Shown here: one piece after another, positions 1 to 8,790 of the stretch
How positions within the stretch are numbered: position 1 is the first letter of the stretch
How the letters are laid out: each line of letters begins with the position of its first letter
Made by a program: the position numbers and the translations under genes
Assembly: GCA_016717305.1 (NCBI GenBank)
Contig: JADKFY010000007.1
Span: 1 to 64,000 of the forward strand
Reading direction: 5' to 3'
Length of the DNA: 64,000 nt
Source of the DNA: Flavobacteriales bacterium
GTDB taxonomy: Bacteria; Bacteroidota; Bacteroidia; Flavobacteriales_F; PHOS-HE28
The notes under the pieces: model-generated
The model's input: the letters and a program-made list of their open reading frames with translations, nothing else
The model's database searches: none
What the model was told of the DNA's origin: nothing

Positions 1-1
1 G

Positions 2-166
2 GACTACTACTGGCTCATGGGTGATAACAGGCACCGATCGCAGGATGCACGCTTCTGGGGGTATGTACCGCATGACCACGTGGTTGGCAAAGCGGTCTTG
101 GTGTGGTTCACCAAGGATCCTTACACAGGGATCCGCTGGAAGCGCTTGTTCTCGTTGGTGAAATAA
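2..166 (+). CDS. lepB: Signal peptidase I, C-terminal fragment (cut by window edge)
   Basis: Only the last 54 residues are inside the window. The visible part carries the conserved box E of type I signal peptidases, with the segment GDNRHRSQDARFWGYVP followed by the usual hydrophobic strand and a short basic tail. This box contributes the conserved Gly-Asp-Asn and Ser-x-Asp-Ser/Ala-Arg residues that shape the active site; the catalytic Ser and Lys lie upstream, outside the window. The family removes signal peptides from exported proteins at the periplasmic face of the inner membrane. A second, complete signal peptidase gene starts 16 bases after this stop codon, so the two form a tandem pair. 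Assignment as a lepB-type gene is firm; its start and full length cannot be seen. Confidence 0.85.
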   Translation, partial: DYYWLMGDNRHRSQDARFWGYVPHDHVVGKAVLVWFTKDPYTGIRWKRLFSLVK

Positions 167-182
167 TTCGTTGCATTGGCGC

Positions 183-1115
183 ATGTACCTAAAGGAACGG
201 TGGCGTGCGCTGAACGAATGGACCAGGGCCTTTCTGCTAGCAGTGCTTTTGCTGGCCGTTCTGCATGTATTCGTCTTGCGTTGGGTGCTGGTGGAAAGTG
301 TGAGCATGTATTCGACACTTCGTCCAGGAGACCTGTTGTTGATCCAGCGTTGGCCCGTTTGGACCGGATTCACCCGTGGTGATGTGGTCGTGTTCCGCGA
401 TCCGCTGAAGAACGATGTGGCGATGGCGCGTCGACCTTTATTGGTGAAGCGGATCGTGGGCATGCCGGGCGATGTAGTTGAATTGCGCCGCGGAAAATTG
501 CTCGTGAACAACAAGCCCGTGGAATTCGAAGGGGCATCGCTAACGTTCAATTACCTGGTGCGCTTGCGTAAAGCATCCGATGCGCGCTTGCTCTTGGACC
601 AACTCGGCCTTCCGCCTGAAGTGGCCCAACCCGGAAGGACCATGGTGGAAATTCCGTTGAATGCTCAGCTTGCCGAAATGGTTCGAAAGCTGCCTTACGT
701 GATCAGTGCCGAAGAGATGGGCCCTGCGGTAGGTGCGCCGCGACACATATTCCCGTTCTCTCCGCGCTATGGCTGGAACAGCGACAACTTCGGTCCGCTG
801 ATCATTCCACGGAAAGGTGACACGGTCGCCATTAACGTGTTGGAACTGCCGATGTACGATCGCGTGATCAGCGTTTACGATGGCCACCGATTGGGTGTAA
901 CGCGCGACAGCATTCTCGTGGACGGAAAGCCACAAAACCGCTATGGATTCGAACAGGACTATTACTTCGTTCTGGGCGATAGCCGGAACCGAAGTGCCGA
1001 CTCCCGGTATTGGGGATTTGTGCCCGAAGACCACCTCACAGGTCGTGCATCCATGATCCTTTGGGGCAATGGGGTTGAAGGGCAAAGCAGTGGTCGGGAT
1101 TGGAAAGCGTTGTAG
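183..1115 (+). CDS. lepB: Signal peptidase I (second tandem copy)
   Basis: About 310 residues. One N-terminal membrane segment (about residues 16-37) is followed by the catalytic Ser-Met box SVSMYSTLRPGD. A Lys box VKRIVGMPGD lies about 48 residues after the serine and provides the general base. Box E, GDSRNRSADSRYWGF, lies near the C-terminus. Between the Lys box and box E there is a long insert (roughly 130 residues more than a minimal LepB), which is common in Bacteroidota homologues. ATG at 183 is preferred; an in-frame TTG at 171 would add four residues. Role by family: cleavage of Sec/Tat signal peptides at the inner membrane. It directly follows another lepB-like gene, suggesting gene duplication and cotranscription. 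Confidence 0.92.
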   Translation: MYLKERWRALNEWTRAFLLAVLLLAVLHVFVLRWVLVESVSMYSTLRPGDLLLIQRWPVWTGFTRGDVVVFRDPLKNDVAMARRPLLVKRIVGMPGDVVELRRGKLLVNNKPVEFEGASLTFNYLVRLRKASDARLLLDQLGLPPEVAQPGRTMVEIPLNAQLAEMVRKLPYVISAEEMGPAVGAPRHIFPFSPRYGWNSDNFGPLIIPRKGDTVAINVLELPMYDRVISVYDGHRLGVTRDSILVDGKPQNRYGFEQDYYFVLGDSRNRSADSRYWGFVPEDHLTGRASMILWGNGVEGQSSGRDWKAL

Positions 1116-1120
1116 CCGGT

Positions 1121-1128
1121 ACTTTTGC
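1121..1128 (+). promoter_or_regulatory. Candidate -7 promoter element TACTTTTG
   Basis: A perfect match to the Bacteroidota -7 consensus TAnnTTTG, ending five bases before the ATG of the small lipoprotein gene at 1133. A weak -33-like TTG lies about 18 bases upstream. If used, the transcript would start at or almost at the ATG, giving a leaderless or very short-leader mRNA. This is seen in sequence only. Confidence 0.35.
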
Positions 1129-1132
1129 GCAC

Positions 1133-1617
1133 ATGCGGTATTTACTAGTTCTTCTTGCAGTTGTTTGCCTCTTAGGTTGTAGCACGGCCCCAGCGGGCGA
1201 TCTTGTATCCACACCTTCAAACCCTATCCGGACATGGTAAGTGGCCGGGTGCGCACCAACCTGAACGGCACCTACCTCGATGCCATGGCCAAGTATTCCC
1301 AAGAAGACTATACCGGTGCGCGGGATGGGTTGAAGCACTATCTGGAGGAAAAAGGATTTGAGAAGAACGCTCACATGTATTTGGCGTGTGCGTATTTGGC
1401 CACTGGCGAACCATTCGAGGCGGAACTTCAGTTGGACCATCTGGAAAGAGCCAGTACCATGCAGTTCAAGGACCAGACCGAATGGTATACGGTGGTGTGT
1501 TTGCTCTGTAGCGACCAACTGGATCGTGCATTGGAAGGAGCCGTGAAGATCGCTTCATCAAAGGCACATAGGTACAAGATAGAAGCCGCACAACTGGTGA
1601 AGGATCTGGGAAAGTGA
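1133..1617 (+). pseudogene. Small lipoprotein with TPR-like body, reading frame broken
   Basis: Two frames must be joined to make one protein. From ATG 1133 a typical lipoprotein signal runs MRYLLVLLAVVCLLGCST, with lipobox Leu-Leu-Gly-Cys, but this frame stops at 1238. The body continues in a second frame, open from 1183 to the stop at 1617. It contains a helical, TPR-like stretch (DYTGARDGLKHYLEEKGFE, then paired amphipathic helices). The body frame has no good signal peptide of its own, so the break between about 1183 and 1237 is probably a one-base indel in the sequence. Product would be an outer-membrane or periplasmic lipoprotein of about 160 residues. Specific function unknown. The alternative is a short cytoplasmic protein starting at 1234. 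Confidence 0.55.
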
Positions 1618-1624
1618 TCCGGGA

Positions 1625-2255
1625 ATGCACAGTACCGCCGCCATTCTGGAGAACTTACGTGTTGCACTTTCAGGCCCACTCGCCGGCCACGAAGAGCTGC
1701 TCGCCTTGTCAGGTTACAGCAGATTGGATATTGAACGGGCTAGGGCATTGGATCCCGCACCGCGGGAAAGTGCAGTATTAGCGTTGCTCTATCCCAAAGA
1801 AAGCACGTTGCACTGTCTTCTGATGGTGCGCCCGATCTACGACGGGGTACATAGTGGACAAGTAGCCTTCCCCGGTGGTAAGCGCGAACCGGGCGACCCT
1901 AGCCTGAAGGAAACCGCATTGCGGGAATTCCATGAAGAGACCGGTGCCGACCCCAAGGGCGTTGAAGTCTTGGGAGCGTTGACCCCTGTTTATATTCCAC
2001 CGAGCCGAATGGTCGTTACTCCGTTCGTGGGTTTCGTAGAAGAGATAGGACCTTGGATGCCGGATCCCTTGGAAGTAGCGCGCCCGATCGAAGCGCCATT
2101 GGAAGAGTTGTCGGGACGATATTCTGAAGAAACGCGACCAGTATATCGAGATCATGGGCCGCACGGTCGAGATCCCTTATTTCGAAGTGAGTGGCGAAGT
2201 GGTCTGGGGAGCCACCGCGTTGATGCTTGCGGAGCTGCGGGCGTTGTTGCGGTGA
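1625..2255 (+). CDS. Nudix hydrolase, probable coenzyme A pyrophosphatase (frameshift near 3' end)
   Basis: The Nudix box lies at about residues 79-104 (GGKREPGD, then TALREFHEETGA). It is preceded by the NuCoA signature LLMVRPIYDGVHSGQVAFPGG, which marks the CoA diphosphatase (NudL/Pcd1) branch. These enzymes hydrolyse CoA or acyl-CoA to phosphopantetheine and 3',5'-ADP. The frame breaks at the GGG run 2113-2115. Dropping one G restores a normal C-terminus with the conserved stretch EIPYFEVSGEVVWGATALML and a stop at 2253-2255. Without correction the frame runs on to 2308 with unrelated residues. Corrected length is about 209 residues, usual for the family. It converges on the cyclase gene, whose stop is at 2285. 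Confidence 0.85.
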
Positions 2256-2284
2256 TGCTGGGGTTGCGGAAAAGTATTACCGTA

Positions 2285-5200
2285 CTAGACCAACTCCCCA
2301 ACACCTAGCCGTTCCAACAGCTTTTCATTTGGCACTTGCCCTGCGCTATCCATTGCGAATTCGGCCTTGATCCTGCGTGCGAAGTACATATCGATCTTCC
2401 CCTTGTTCTTGGCCTCCACTTGGCCCCGATGGACGCATTCAAAGACGCCCTTCACTAGCTCGTAGGTGGTTCCGCTTATGTTCACTTCACCCGCCTCACC
2501 GCTGCTTTCCATGCGGCTTGCCGTGTTCACGGTATCGCCCCAAATGTCATAGGCGAATTTTCGCTTGCCCACCACACCGGCCACCACTGGACCGCTATGC
2601 AGACCGATCCGTAAGGTCCAAGGCCGTTTGCCCTGTGCGACACGCTCGGCGTGCCAGTTGTCCATTAGAATACGCACTTCAATTGCGGCCAGCACGGATT
2701 TAACGGCATGTTCAGGATCCGGGCGTGGTACTCCGGAGGCACACATGTAACTGTCGCCAATGGTCTTGATCTTCTCGATGCCATACTTACCGATGATGGC
2801 ATCGAACTGGATGAAGCACTCGTCCAATTCGTTCACCAATTCCTCCGGTGTCATTTTCTCCGCGGCCATGGTGAACCCTTTCATGTCCGTGAACATCACG
2901 GTGACGTTCTCGTGCCTGCGTGCGGTCGCGCGTCCGGTATCCTTGAGTTCTTCACTGATCTCCTTCGGAAGGATGTTCAACAACAAGCCTTCGATCTGCT
3001 CTTTCTGCCCTTCGATCTCTTGGCTTTGGGCCACTACTTCCGCAGTCCTTTCTTCCACTTTCCGTTCCAGCACTTGGTTGCGCAACCGGAGTTGTCGTTC
3101 CCGCACTTTGATGTAACTGAACAGGACGATACCGATACCGAGGGCAAGCAAGGTGTAGAACCACCACGAACGGTACCAAGGAGGTAAGATCTGGAATTGC
3201 AACTCTGCCGGCGGGTCGCTCCACAGACCACTACGGTCCATGGCCTTTACTTGGAAGGTGTATTTTCCTGAAGGGAGCGCGGGGTAATAGGATTCGGTCG
3301 CGGAGGTGATCGGTTCCCAATCCTCATCCAGGCCGAGCAACCGATACTGGTAACGCACGGCAGCCGGGTCGCTCAGCGACACACTTCCGAAGGCCAAACG
3401 GATATTTCGCTCATCGTGGGCCAGCTCCGCTTCCGTCTTTGGTCGGTCCTCCAAATTCACCTTCCAGCCGCGTATGGCCACCAGTGGAGCAATCGCACGT
3501 TCTGTCTCCTTCTCGTTGCCTACCCGCGTTGCGCCGTCGGCTGTCCCGAACCAGAGGTCGCCTTTCCGTGTGGTCCAAACCGCGTTGGGCTTTACCTCGA
3601 TCCCGGTGAACCCGGCACGTTCAGTGAATGCAATGAAACCTCCTTTTTTGGGACGCCATTTGTTCAAACCTTTGTTCGTCCCGATCCACACGTGGCCATG
3701 CTGGTCCTTGCCCAATGCTTTGATCGAGTTGCTCAGCAGACCTTCTTCAATTGTGAATTGCTGCACTTGCTTACCGTTCTCCAGAACGATAACGCCCTGT
3801 CCTTCGGTACCTACCCAGATCCGTCCGTCACTGTCCTGCGTAAAACAAGTAGCAGTGAATGCCTTTCCCAGATCCACGGTATGCGCCACGCCGTTATCGA
3901 TACGGGTGATGCCATTCACGGTGCTGCCTACCCAAATGGCACCGTTGTTATCGCGAAAAATGGCCACCACGTGGTTGTTCGCCAAGCCTTCTGCTTCGGT
4001 ATACACTGTGGGGACCGTTCCGGATCCGGGAATGTAACGGCGCAATCCATTCAGTCCACCGATCCATAGTTCACCGGTCTGGCCCACCTCCAAGGCGGTC
4101 ACCTTTCCTTCGGCCAAGCTGCTCGATAATTCCAAGTCATATTGGGCCTTGCCTGTTCGTGGGTCAAAGCGCAATAGACCACCGTTCTCCGTCCCGATCC
4201 ATACCCTACCGTTATCATCCTCCCGCAAGGATCGAACGAAGTTGGTTGTGAGCATCCCCTTCTGTGAAGTAATGGTCTCAACGGATGAACGATCTCCCTG
4301 TTGGCTAAGGATAACGATCCCGGCATCCGTCCCGAACCACGTACGGCCTTGGTGGTCTTCCATCACGGCCCAGACCTGAGGGTCTGTCAAACCATCATCC
4401 TGACCGAAGCTCACGAATCGGTCCCCTTTGAAAATGTCCAGACCGTTGTCGTTCGTGCCGATCAGCAAGTTGCCTTCCCGATCCTTGGTGATGCATCGTA
4501 CAAAGCGGCTATGCAGACCGTTGTTCGTGGAGTAACCCTTCACTTGCGATTCACTCACCAAGCCAATTCCTCCATCGAACGTTCCGATCCATACTTGACC
4601 GAGGCCATCTTCTCCGAAACAGATCACCGTACCGCTGGCCAACCCATTGGAAGGGTCGAACTGTCCTGTCTGCCTGCCTTGCGCATTAAAGCGGAATGCC
4701 CCACCACCAATGGTTCCCACCCAAAGGTCACCGCGACCATCTTGGAACAAGGAAGTACAGCGGAACACGCCTTCCACTCCGGGCAATGGCATTTCCTTGA
4801 ACGTCTTTGAAGCCGCGTCGTATTGGCGTACCACTCCCCTGTCTTCAACGGCACAAAGCCGTCCATCATTCAACAGGGTAAGAGAGAGCAGCTTGTCCTG
4901 AATGCCTTGCTCCTTTCCGTAGTGGGCCGCGTTGAGCACATTTTCCTCAGTAGGTGGCCCGTCTATACGCCAGACACCGTGTCCAGCAGTACTTGCCCAG
5001 ATCGCGCCGTCAGCGGTTTGTGCCAATCCTGTTACCGCACTGTTCATACCGGGTGCCAACTCCAACGCTTGGAAATGGTTGCCATCGTAGTAGCTGATGC
5101 CTCCATCCAAATGCCCTGCCCATAGGTGTCCGTCCTTGTTCAGAAGCAATGCACGTACCCCATTACGAGCAACACCTTCTGCGGTTCCATGGTTCTGCAC

Positions 5201-5404
5201 CACGTTCCCGTCATAGCTGGCAATGCCTGCTTCGGTGCCGATCCAGACCAACCCATAGGCATCTTGCAACGCACAGTAGACCTTTGATGCGGGTAGACCT
5301 TGCTGCACCGAAATATTCTCGAAGAAATAGCGCTGTGCGCTTAGCAGCAAAGGGCCAAAGACCATAAGCACGACCAGCGAATGCGACCGGAGGGTCTTTG
5401 CCAT
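2285..5404 (-). CDS. Sensor protein: two-component-regulator propeller, Y_Y_Y domain, membrane segment, class III adenylate cyclase
   Basis: About 1039 residues from the ATG at 5404, which gives a clean signal peptide (MAKTLRSHSLVVLMVFGPLL..SAQ); an in-frame ATG at 5440 would add 12 residues. A long run of Reg_prop repeats follows, with the recurring motif WIGTxxGG/G, as in WVGTIGGGAFRF and WIGTFDGGIGLV. It occupies about residues 25-660 and should form two periplasmic beta-propellers. A Y_Y_Y domain follows, then one membrane helix (WWFYTLLALGIGIVLF), a coiled coil, and a C-terminal class III nucleotide cyclase. Metal-site residues FTDMKGFT and the purine-specifying Lys and Asp (KIKTIGDSY, FAYDIWGDTVNTASRM) point to ATP as substrate. 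In the usual hybrid proteins the propeller drives a histidine kinase; here the output is a cyclase. It lies 41 bases downstream of the TPR/caspase gene, probably in one operon. Confidence 0.9.
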   Translation of the reverse strand: MAKTLRSHSLVVLMVFGPLLLSAQRYFFENISVQQGLPASKVYCALQDAYGLVWIGTEAGIASYDGNVVQNHGTAEGVARNGVRALLLNKDGHLWAGHLDGGISYYDGNHFQALELAPGMNSAVTGLAQTADGAIWASTAGHGVWRIDGPPTEENVLNAAHYGKEQGIQDKLLSLTLLNDGRLCAVEDRGVVRQYDAASKTFKEMPLPGVEGVFRCTSLFQDGRGDLWVGTIGGGAFRFNAQGRQTGQFDPSNGLASGTVICFGEDGLGQVWIGTFDGGIGLVSESQVKGYSTNNGLHSRFVRCITKDREGNLLIGTNDNGLDIFKGDRFVSFGQDDGLTDPQVWAVMEDHQGRTWFGTDAGIVILSQQGDRSSVETITSQKGMLTTNFVRSLREDDNGRVWIGTENGGLLRFDPRTGKAQYDLELSSSLAEGKVTALEVGQTGELWIGGLNGLRRYIPGSGTVPTVYTEAEGLANNHVVAIFRDNNGAIWVGSTVNGITRIDNGVAHTVDLGKAFTATCFTQDSDGRIWVGTEGQGVIVLENGKQVQQFTIEEGLLSNSIKALGKDQHGHVWIGTNKGLNKWRPKKGGFIAFTERAGFTGIEVKPNAVWTTRKGDLWFGTADGATRVGNEKETERAIAPLVAIRGWKVNLEDRPKTEAELAHDERNIRLAFGSVSLSDPAAVRYQYRLLGLDEDWEPITSATESYYPALPSGKYTFQVKAMDRSGLWSDPPAELQFQILPPWYRSWWFYTLLALGIGIVLFSYIKVRERQLRLRNQVLERKVEERTAEVVAQSQEIEGQKEQIEGLLLNILPKEISEELKDTGRATARRHENVTVMFTDMKGFTMAAEKMTPEELVNELDECFIQFDAIIGKYGIEKIKTIGDSYMCASGVPRPDPEHAVKSVLAAIEVRILMDNWHAERVAQGKRPWTLRIGLHSGPVVAGVVGKRKFAYDIWGDTVNTASRMESSGEAGEVNISGTTYELVKGVFECVHRGQVEAKNKGKIDMYFARRIKAEFAMDSAGQVPNEKLLERLGVGELV

Positions 5405-5445
5405 ACCGCGTCCCGTTCCTTCTAATGCGTATAACGCCATAGGAT

Positions 5446-7629
5446 CTATCGTGTCAATTCATAGAACGACGACTCGCTGCCGGTGGCATCGGATACAACA
5501 ACCGTATTGTCCACGCTCTCACTGTAGTTCTGCATCTGGGCCTTCAAGGAGCCATAGTTGAAGTAGCTGTAGATGTCGTCCTTTCTTGCATCGACCGGCA
5601 CCCAGTATGCCTTACCACCAACCGTTCTTCCATGTCCCGAGTACCACACCAGAATGGTCCCGATCTTATTCGTTCGCACCAGGTCGCGTAACTCGATGTT
5701 GAAGAATCGATCCAGTTGTTCCTTCGACAGGTTCTTTTTGTTCAATGTGCGTGCGATCGTATAGTTACCGAACGCCTTTTGGATCTTCGCTGCATCACCC
5801 CCGCTTTGCACGGCTGGGAAGTTCCGGTAATTCGTGTTCTCAATGTGGATCACCCATGTTGCACCGGAACGGGTTGCGGCAGGTGCAGTTGAAGCTGGGG
5901 TCGGCTCCTTGGCACTTGTGCTGGGCACGGGTTTGCTCGCAACAACAACCGGTGCTGCCTTACGGACCAGCGTGTACGCCACATCTGTCGCATTCCCGAA
6001 TTGGTCTTCAGTGTGGACCGAGAATCCGGACTTGTCCTTCACGTCCAGCTTGATGCTGAATTCCGGGTTCAGTTGATCTGGGGCATAGCTCGCGTTCACT
6101 CCATCTACAGCGACCAGTCGTATAAGGCTTTCATCATTCACACGCCCCTCGAGGAAGATCGACTCCTTGTCCTCCATTATGGTGACAACACGGTCTTGTG
6201 TCGCAGCCGGGGTGGTAACGATCACGCTCGGTGGAGTTCCTTCCGTGCGTTCCACTTTCAGGACCTGAGAGGTGAAGTTGTCGTAGATGTCCGTGACCTG
6301 TACGATGATCTCCTTGTCTGTTGCAACCCACGGTATGGAAGTGAAGAACTGCGGATCCTTCTCGTCGTGATCAAATTGCGCGGGCCCACCATTCACCGTA
6401 ATGGACTTCAATTTACTCTTGTCCAATACGTGACCGCTCACCTTCAAATGACGCAGGGACATGGAAACTTGTGCTACACTGTCCTTGGAATATGGCTCCA
6501 GTATCGTTAGGCGTGGCGGGTCACTTTCCCGGTTCATTTCGAATACCTGTTTGGCGATACGAACGCGCGACTCCTCCAGTTGTTGATCGTTCACATGGCC
6601 GGAACCGGGGTTTGCCTTCAACGAGCGTTGTGCAAGTTCCAGGTCCTTCAGTGCGCCTTCCATATCCAAGTTGGCCTCCTTGCTTGTGGCCCTGAGCACC
6701 AGTTCATCCACGTCATCCGGGTTATCCAGAAGGATCTTGTTCAAGTCGTTCACCGCATTCTGATGTTGCCCCAAACCTGAATAATACAAAGCGCGTTGGT
6801 GGTACACCGCCTGATCCGTTCGACCCAATGCTATGCACCGACTGATGTCCTCAATGGCCTTTGCATATTCCTTCTGTGCGGCGTAAGCCCTGCTTCGAGT
6901 GAAGAGGGCATCGGTACTTTGTGGGTTCAGGTCCAATGCAACTGTACACTTCTCCACTGCTTTGTCCAGAGTGCGCATCTGCATGGTGGTCCCGGTGAAT
7001 ACTTCGTAGAGTTCGAGCTGGACGTTAGCAAGCTCTACGTAAGCCGCCTCGTAGAGGTGGTTCCATTCCAGCACCCGATCGAAGTCGGTCTCTGCGGTCT
7101 TGTAGTCGCGCACGGCAGCACGTGCTAGGCCGTGCAAGAAATAGGTGTCCGTAGTGGCTTTCAAAGCCAACGCCGCGTCAGATGCTTCGGTGGCACAGTC
7201 CAGATCCCCCAATTTCAAACAGGCCCGGGTCTTGAACTGCAGGGCCTCCATGTTCTTGCGATCCACTTTCAGCGCTGTATTGCAGAGATCACGTGCGATG
7301 GTGGCACTATCGATGTCCAAATATGCGCGTGCAGCAGCAGCACCCAGCGCAGCATCGGCGGGTTCCAGCGCGGCAATATGTTTCAGATCACGAGCAACTT
7401 CCAGCGGTCGGCCCATCAGCACGTTCACCTCAGCTCTGGATTGGTAGGCTTTGATCAACTTGGGATCAACAGCGATGGCCAAGCCGTACTTCTCCAAAGC
7501 CTTCTCCAATTCATTCTCCTTGCGGAAGGCATCCCCTTCCTTCAAGAAGGACTTGCCTCCTTGGGCTTTGCACAATTGACCGGCCAACAGGAAGGTCAAC
7601 AACACTAAATGGAGAGTACGGAAGGTCAT
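5446..7629 (-). CDS. Secreted TPR protein with C-terminal caspase-like (C14) domain lacking the catalytic cysteine
   Basis: About 727 residues. ATG 7629 gives a signal peptide (MTFRTLHLVLLTFLLAGQLCKAQ); an upstream in-frame ATG (7680) adds 17 residues. TPR repeats fill about residues 20-370 (for example KALEKYGLAIAVDPKLIKAY). Two Ig-like segments cover about 390-560, then a proline/alanine/threonine linker, then a caspase p20-like domain at about 592-727. The catalytic His motif VWYSGHG is present (His about 666). The cysteine position, normally in DAC-x-SG, reads VVVSDATGSE, so Cys is replaced by Thr (about 716). The protein ends ten residues later with no p10 part. By family knowledge such a domain should not be proteolytic; a binding or regulatory role is inferred. 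The gene sits between a small membrane protein and the sensor cyclase on the same strand. Confidence 0.85.
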   Translation of the reverse strand: MTFRTLHLVLLTFLLAGQLCKAQGGKSFLKEGDAFRKENELEKALEKYGLAIAVDPKLIKAYQSRAEVNVLMGRPLEVARDLKHIAALEPADAALGAAAARAYLDIDSATIARDLCNTALKVDRKNMEALQFKTRACLKLGDLDCATEASDAALALKATTDTYFLHGLARAAVRDYKTAETDFDRVLEWNHLYEAAYVELANVQLELYEVFTGTTMQMRTLDKAVEKCTVALDLNPQSTDALFTRSRAYAAQKEYAKAIEDISRCIALGRTDQAVYHQRALYYSGLGQHQNAVNDLNKILLDNPDDVDELVLRATSKEANLDMEGALKDLELAQRSLKANPGSGHVNDQQLEESRVRIAKQVFEMNRESDPPRLTILEPYSKDSVAQVSMSLRHLKVSGHVLDKSKLKSITVNGGPAQFDHDEKDPQFFTSIPWVATDKEIIVQVTDIYDNFTSQVLKVERTEGTPPSVIVTTPAATQDRVVTIMEDKESIFLEGRVNDESLIRLVAVDGVNASYAPDQLNPEFSIKLDVKDKSGFSVHTEDQFGNATDVAYTLVRKAAPVVVASKPVPSTSAKEPTPASTAPAATRSGATWVIHIENTNYRNFPAVQSGGDAAKIQKAFGNYTIARTLNKKNLSKEQLDRFFNIELRDLVRTNKIGTILVWYSGHGRTVGGKAYWVPVDARKDDIYSYFNYGSLKAQMQNYSESVDNTVVVSDATGSESSFYELTR

Positions 7630-7676
7630 GGTGGATGGACCGCGAAAATAGGACCGAATAATGACCTGATGGGAGA

Positions 7677-7913
7677 TCACCCTTTATAAAGGAACAAAAC
7701 CAAGGCGATGATCAAGGCATAAATGAAAACGCCTGCCATGCCCTGTCCGAACCGATCTCCGTTCTTCAAAACCCTGCTGAATGACCTGCCGCGCCAGAGA
7801 AACCAACCTAACACGGCCCCGGGAAATCGTACAATTGCTATGATCAAGGGGCCTAAGACCTCTACGAACACGCCTTCGAAAATTCCCTCTAGGACGGCAC
7901 CGATCAAAGACAT
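7677..7913 (-). CDS. Small membrane protein, function unknown
   Basis: 78 residues with two predicted membrane helices: about residues 3-40 (GVFVEVLGPLIIAIVRFPGAVLGWFLW) and 58-76 (AGVFIYALIIALVLFLY). They are separated by a basic, polar loop (RGRSFSRVLKNGDRFGQG). No family recognised. It starts 58 bases after the stop of fabI and ends 47 bases before the start of the TPR/caspase gene, all on the minus strand, so it is probably cotranscribed. The length, hydrophobic pattern and placement make it more likely a real gene than a chance frame. Confidence 0.6.
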   Translation of the reverse strand: MSLIGAVLEGIFEGVFVEVLGPLIIAIVRFPGAVLGWFLWRGRSFSRVLKNGDRFGQGMAGVFIYALIIALVLFLYKG

Positions 7914-7971
7914 GGAAATTGGACAGGATCGATCTCCTTCAGGTTCCAGGTGGAGATGACGGTGTCCAAGC

Positions 7972-8790
7972 TCACTCTTCCTTCATGAAGTGCGCCATAA
8001 CCTCGTGCGTTACGCCGGTGCTACTGAATCCGCCATCATGGAAGAGGTTCTGCATGGTAACGTATTTGGTGAGGTCGCTGAAGAGCGAAATGCAGTAGTT
8101 CGCACAGTCAACGGCAGGTGCATTTCCCAGTGGGCTCATTTGCTGCGCGAAACCGAAGAATCCATCGAACCCTTTGATCCCGGCGCCTGCCGTTGTCATG
8201 GTCGGGCTTTGGCTCACGGTGTTCACGCGCACTCCTTTCTCACGACCCAAGCGATAGCCCCAGCTTCGAGCGATGGACTCCAGCAAGGCCTTGGCGTCGG
8301 CCATATCACCATAATCCGGGAAGACCCGTTGTGCCGCGATATACGAAAGGGCCAACACACTGGCGTTCTTCGCGAGTGCATCTTGCTTATTTGCGGTTTG
8401 GAGCATGCGATGGAAGCTCATCGCGCTAATATCCAGGGTCTGCTTGTACCAGTCGTAGTTCAGGTCGTCGTACTTCCGGCCTTTGCGCACATTGGGACTC
8501 ATGCCAATGCTGTGGAGCACGAAATCCAATTTGCCACCGAGTTGTTCCTGGGCCCCACTGAATAGCTTCTCAAGGTCCGAATCATTTGTGGCATCAGCGG
8601 GAATGATGGAACTTCCGGTCGTTTCCGCAAGTTTATTGATCTCGCCCATGCGCATGGCGACCGGGGCATTGCTCAGTACGAATTTGGCACCTTCGGCGTG
8701 CGCCAATTCGGCCACCTTCCAGGCAATGCTTTGATCATTCAAGGCTCCTGTAATGATCCCTCGCTTTCCCTTTAATAATCCGAATGCCAT
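7972..8790 (-). CDS. fabI: Enoyl-[acyl-carrier-protein] reductase (NADH), FabI type
   Basis: 272 residues from ATG 8790, which is preceded by a good ribosome-binding site (AAAGGAGCAGC). A longer frame upstream to 8979 lacks conservation and is rejected. The N-terminal nucleotide-binding segment is GKRGIITGALNDQSIAWKVA. The catalytic Tyr-x6-Lys pair is seen in DYGDMADAKALLE, as in FabI. The family carries out the last reduction of the fatty-acid elongation cycle, converting trans-2-enoyl-ACP to acyl-ACP, and is the target of triclosan and isoniazid-like inhibitors. Length equals the usual FabI length. The gene is divergent from the secreted lysyl oxidase protein and may head the minus-strand operon with the small membrane protein and the caspase-like protein. 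Confidence 0.95.
   Translation of the reverse strand: MAFGLLKGKRGIITGALNDQSIAWKVAELAHAEGAKFVLSNAPVAMRMGEINKLAETTGSSIIPADATNDSDLEKLFSGAQEQLGGKLDFVLHSIGMSPNVRKGRKYDDLNYDWYKQTLDISAMSFHRMLQTANKQDALAKNASVLALSYIAAQRVFPDYGDMADAKALLESIARSWGYRLGREKGVRVNTVSQSPTMTTAGAGIKGFDGFFGFAQQMSPLGNAPAVDCANYCISLFSDLTKYVTMQNLFHDGGFSSTGVTHEVMAHFMKEE

Noticed and set aside
540..1220. 226-codon minus-strand frame across the second signal peptidase
   Set aside because: Antisense to a clear lepB with catalytic residues in place.
2708..3187. Plus-strand open frame opposite the cyclase domain
   Set aside because: Mirror of the conserved cyclase coding sequence; no independent support.
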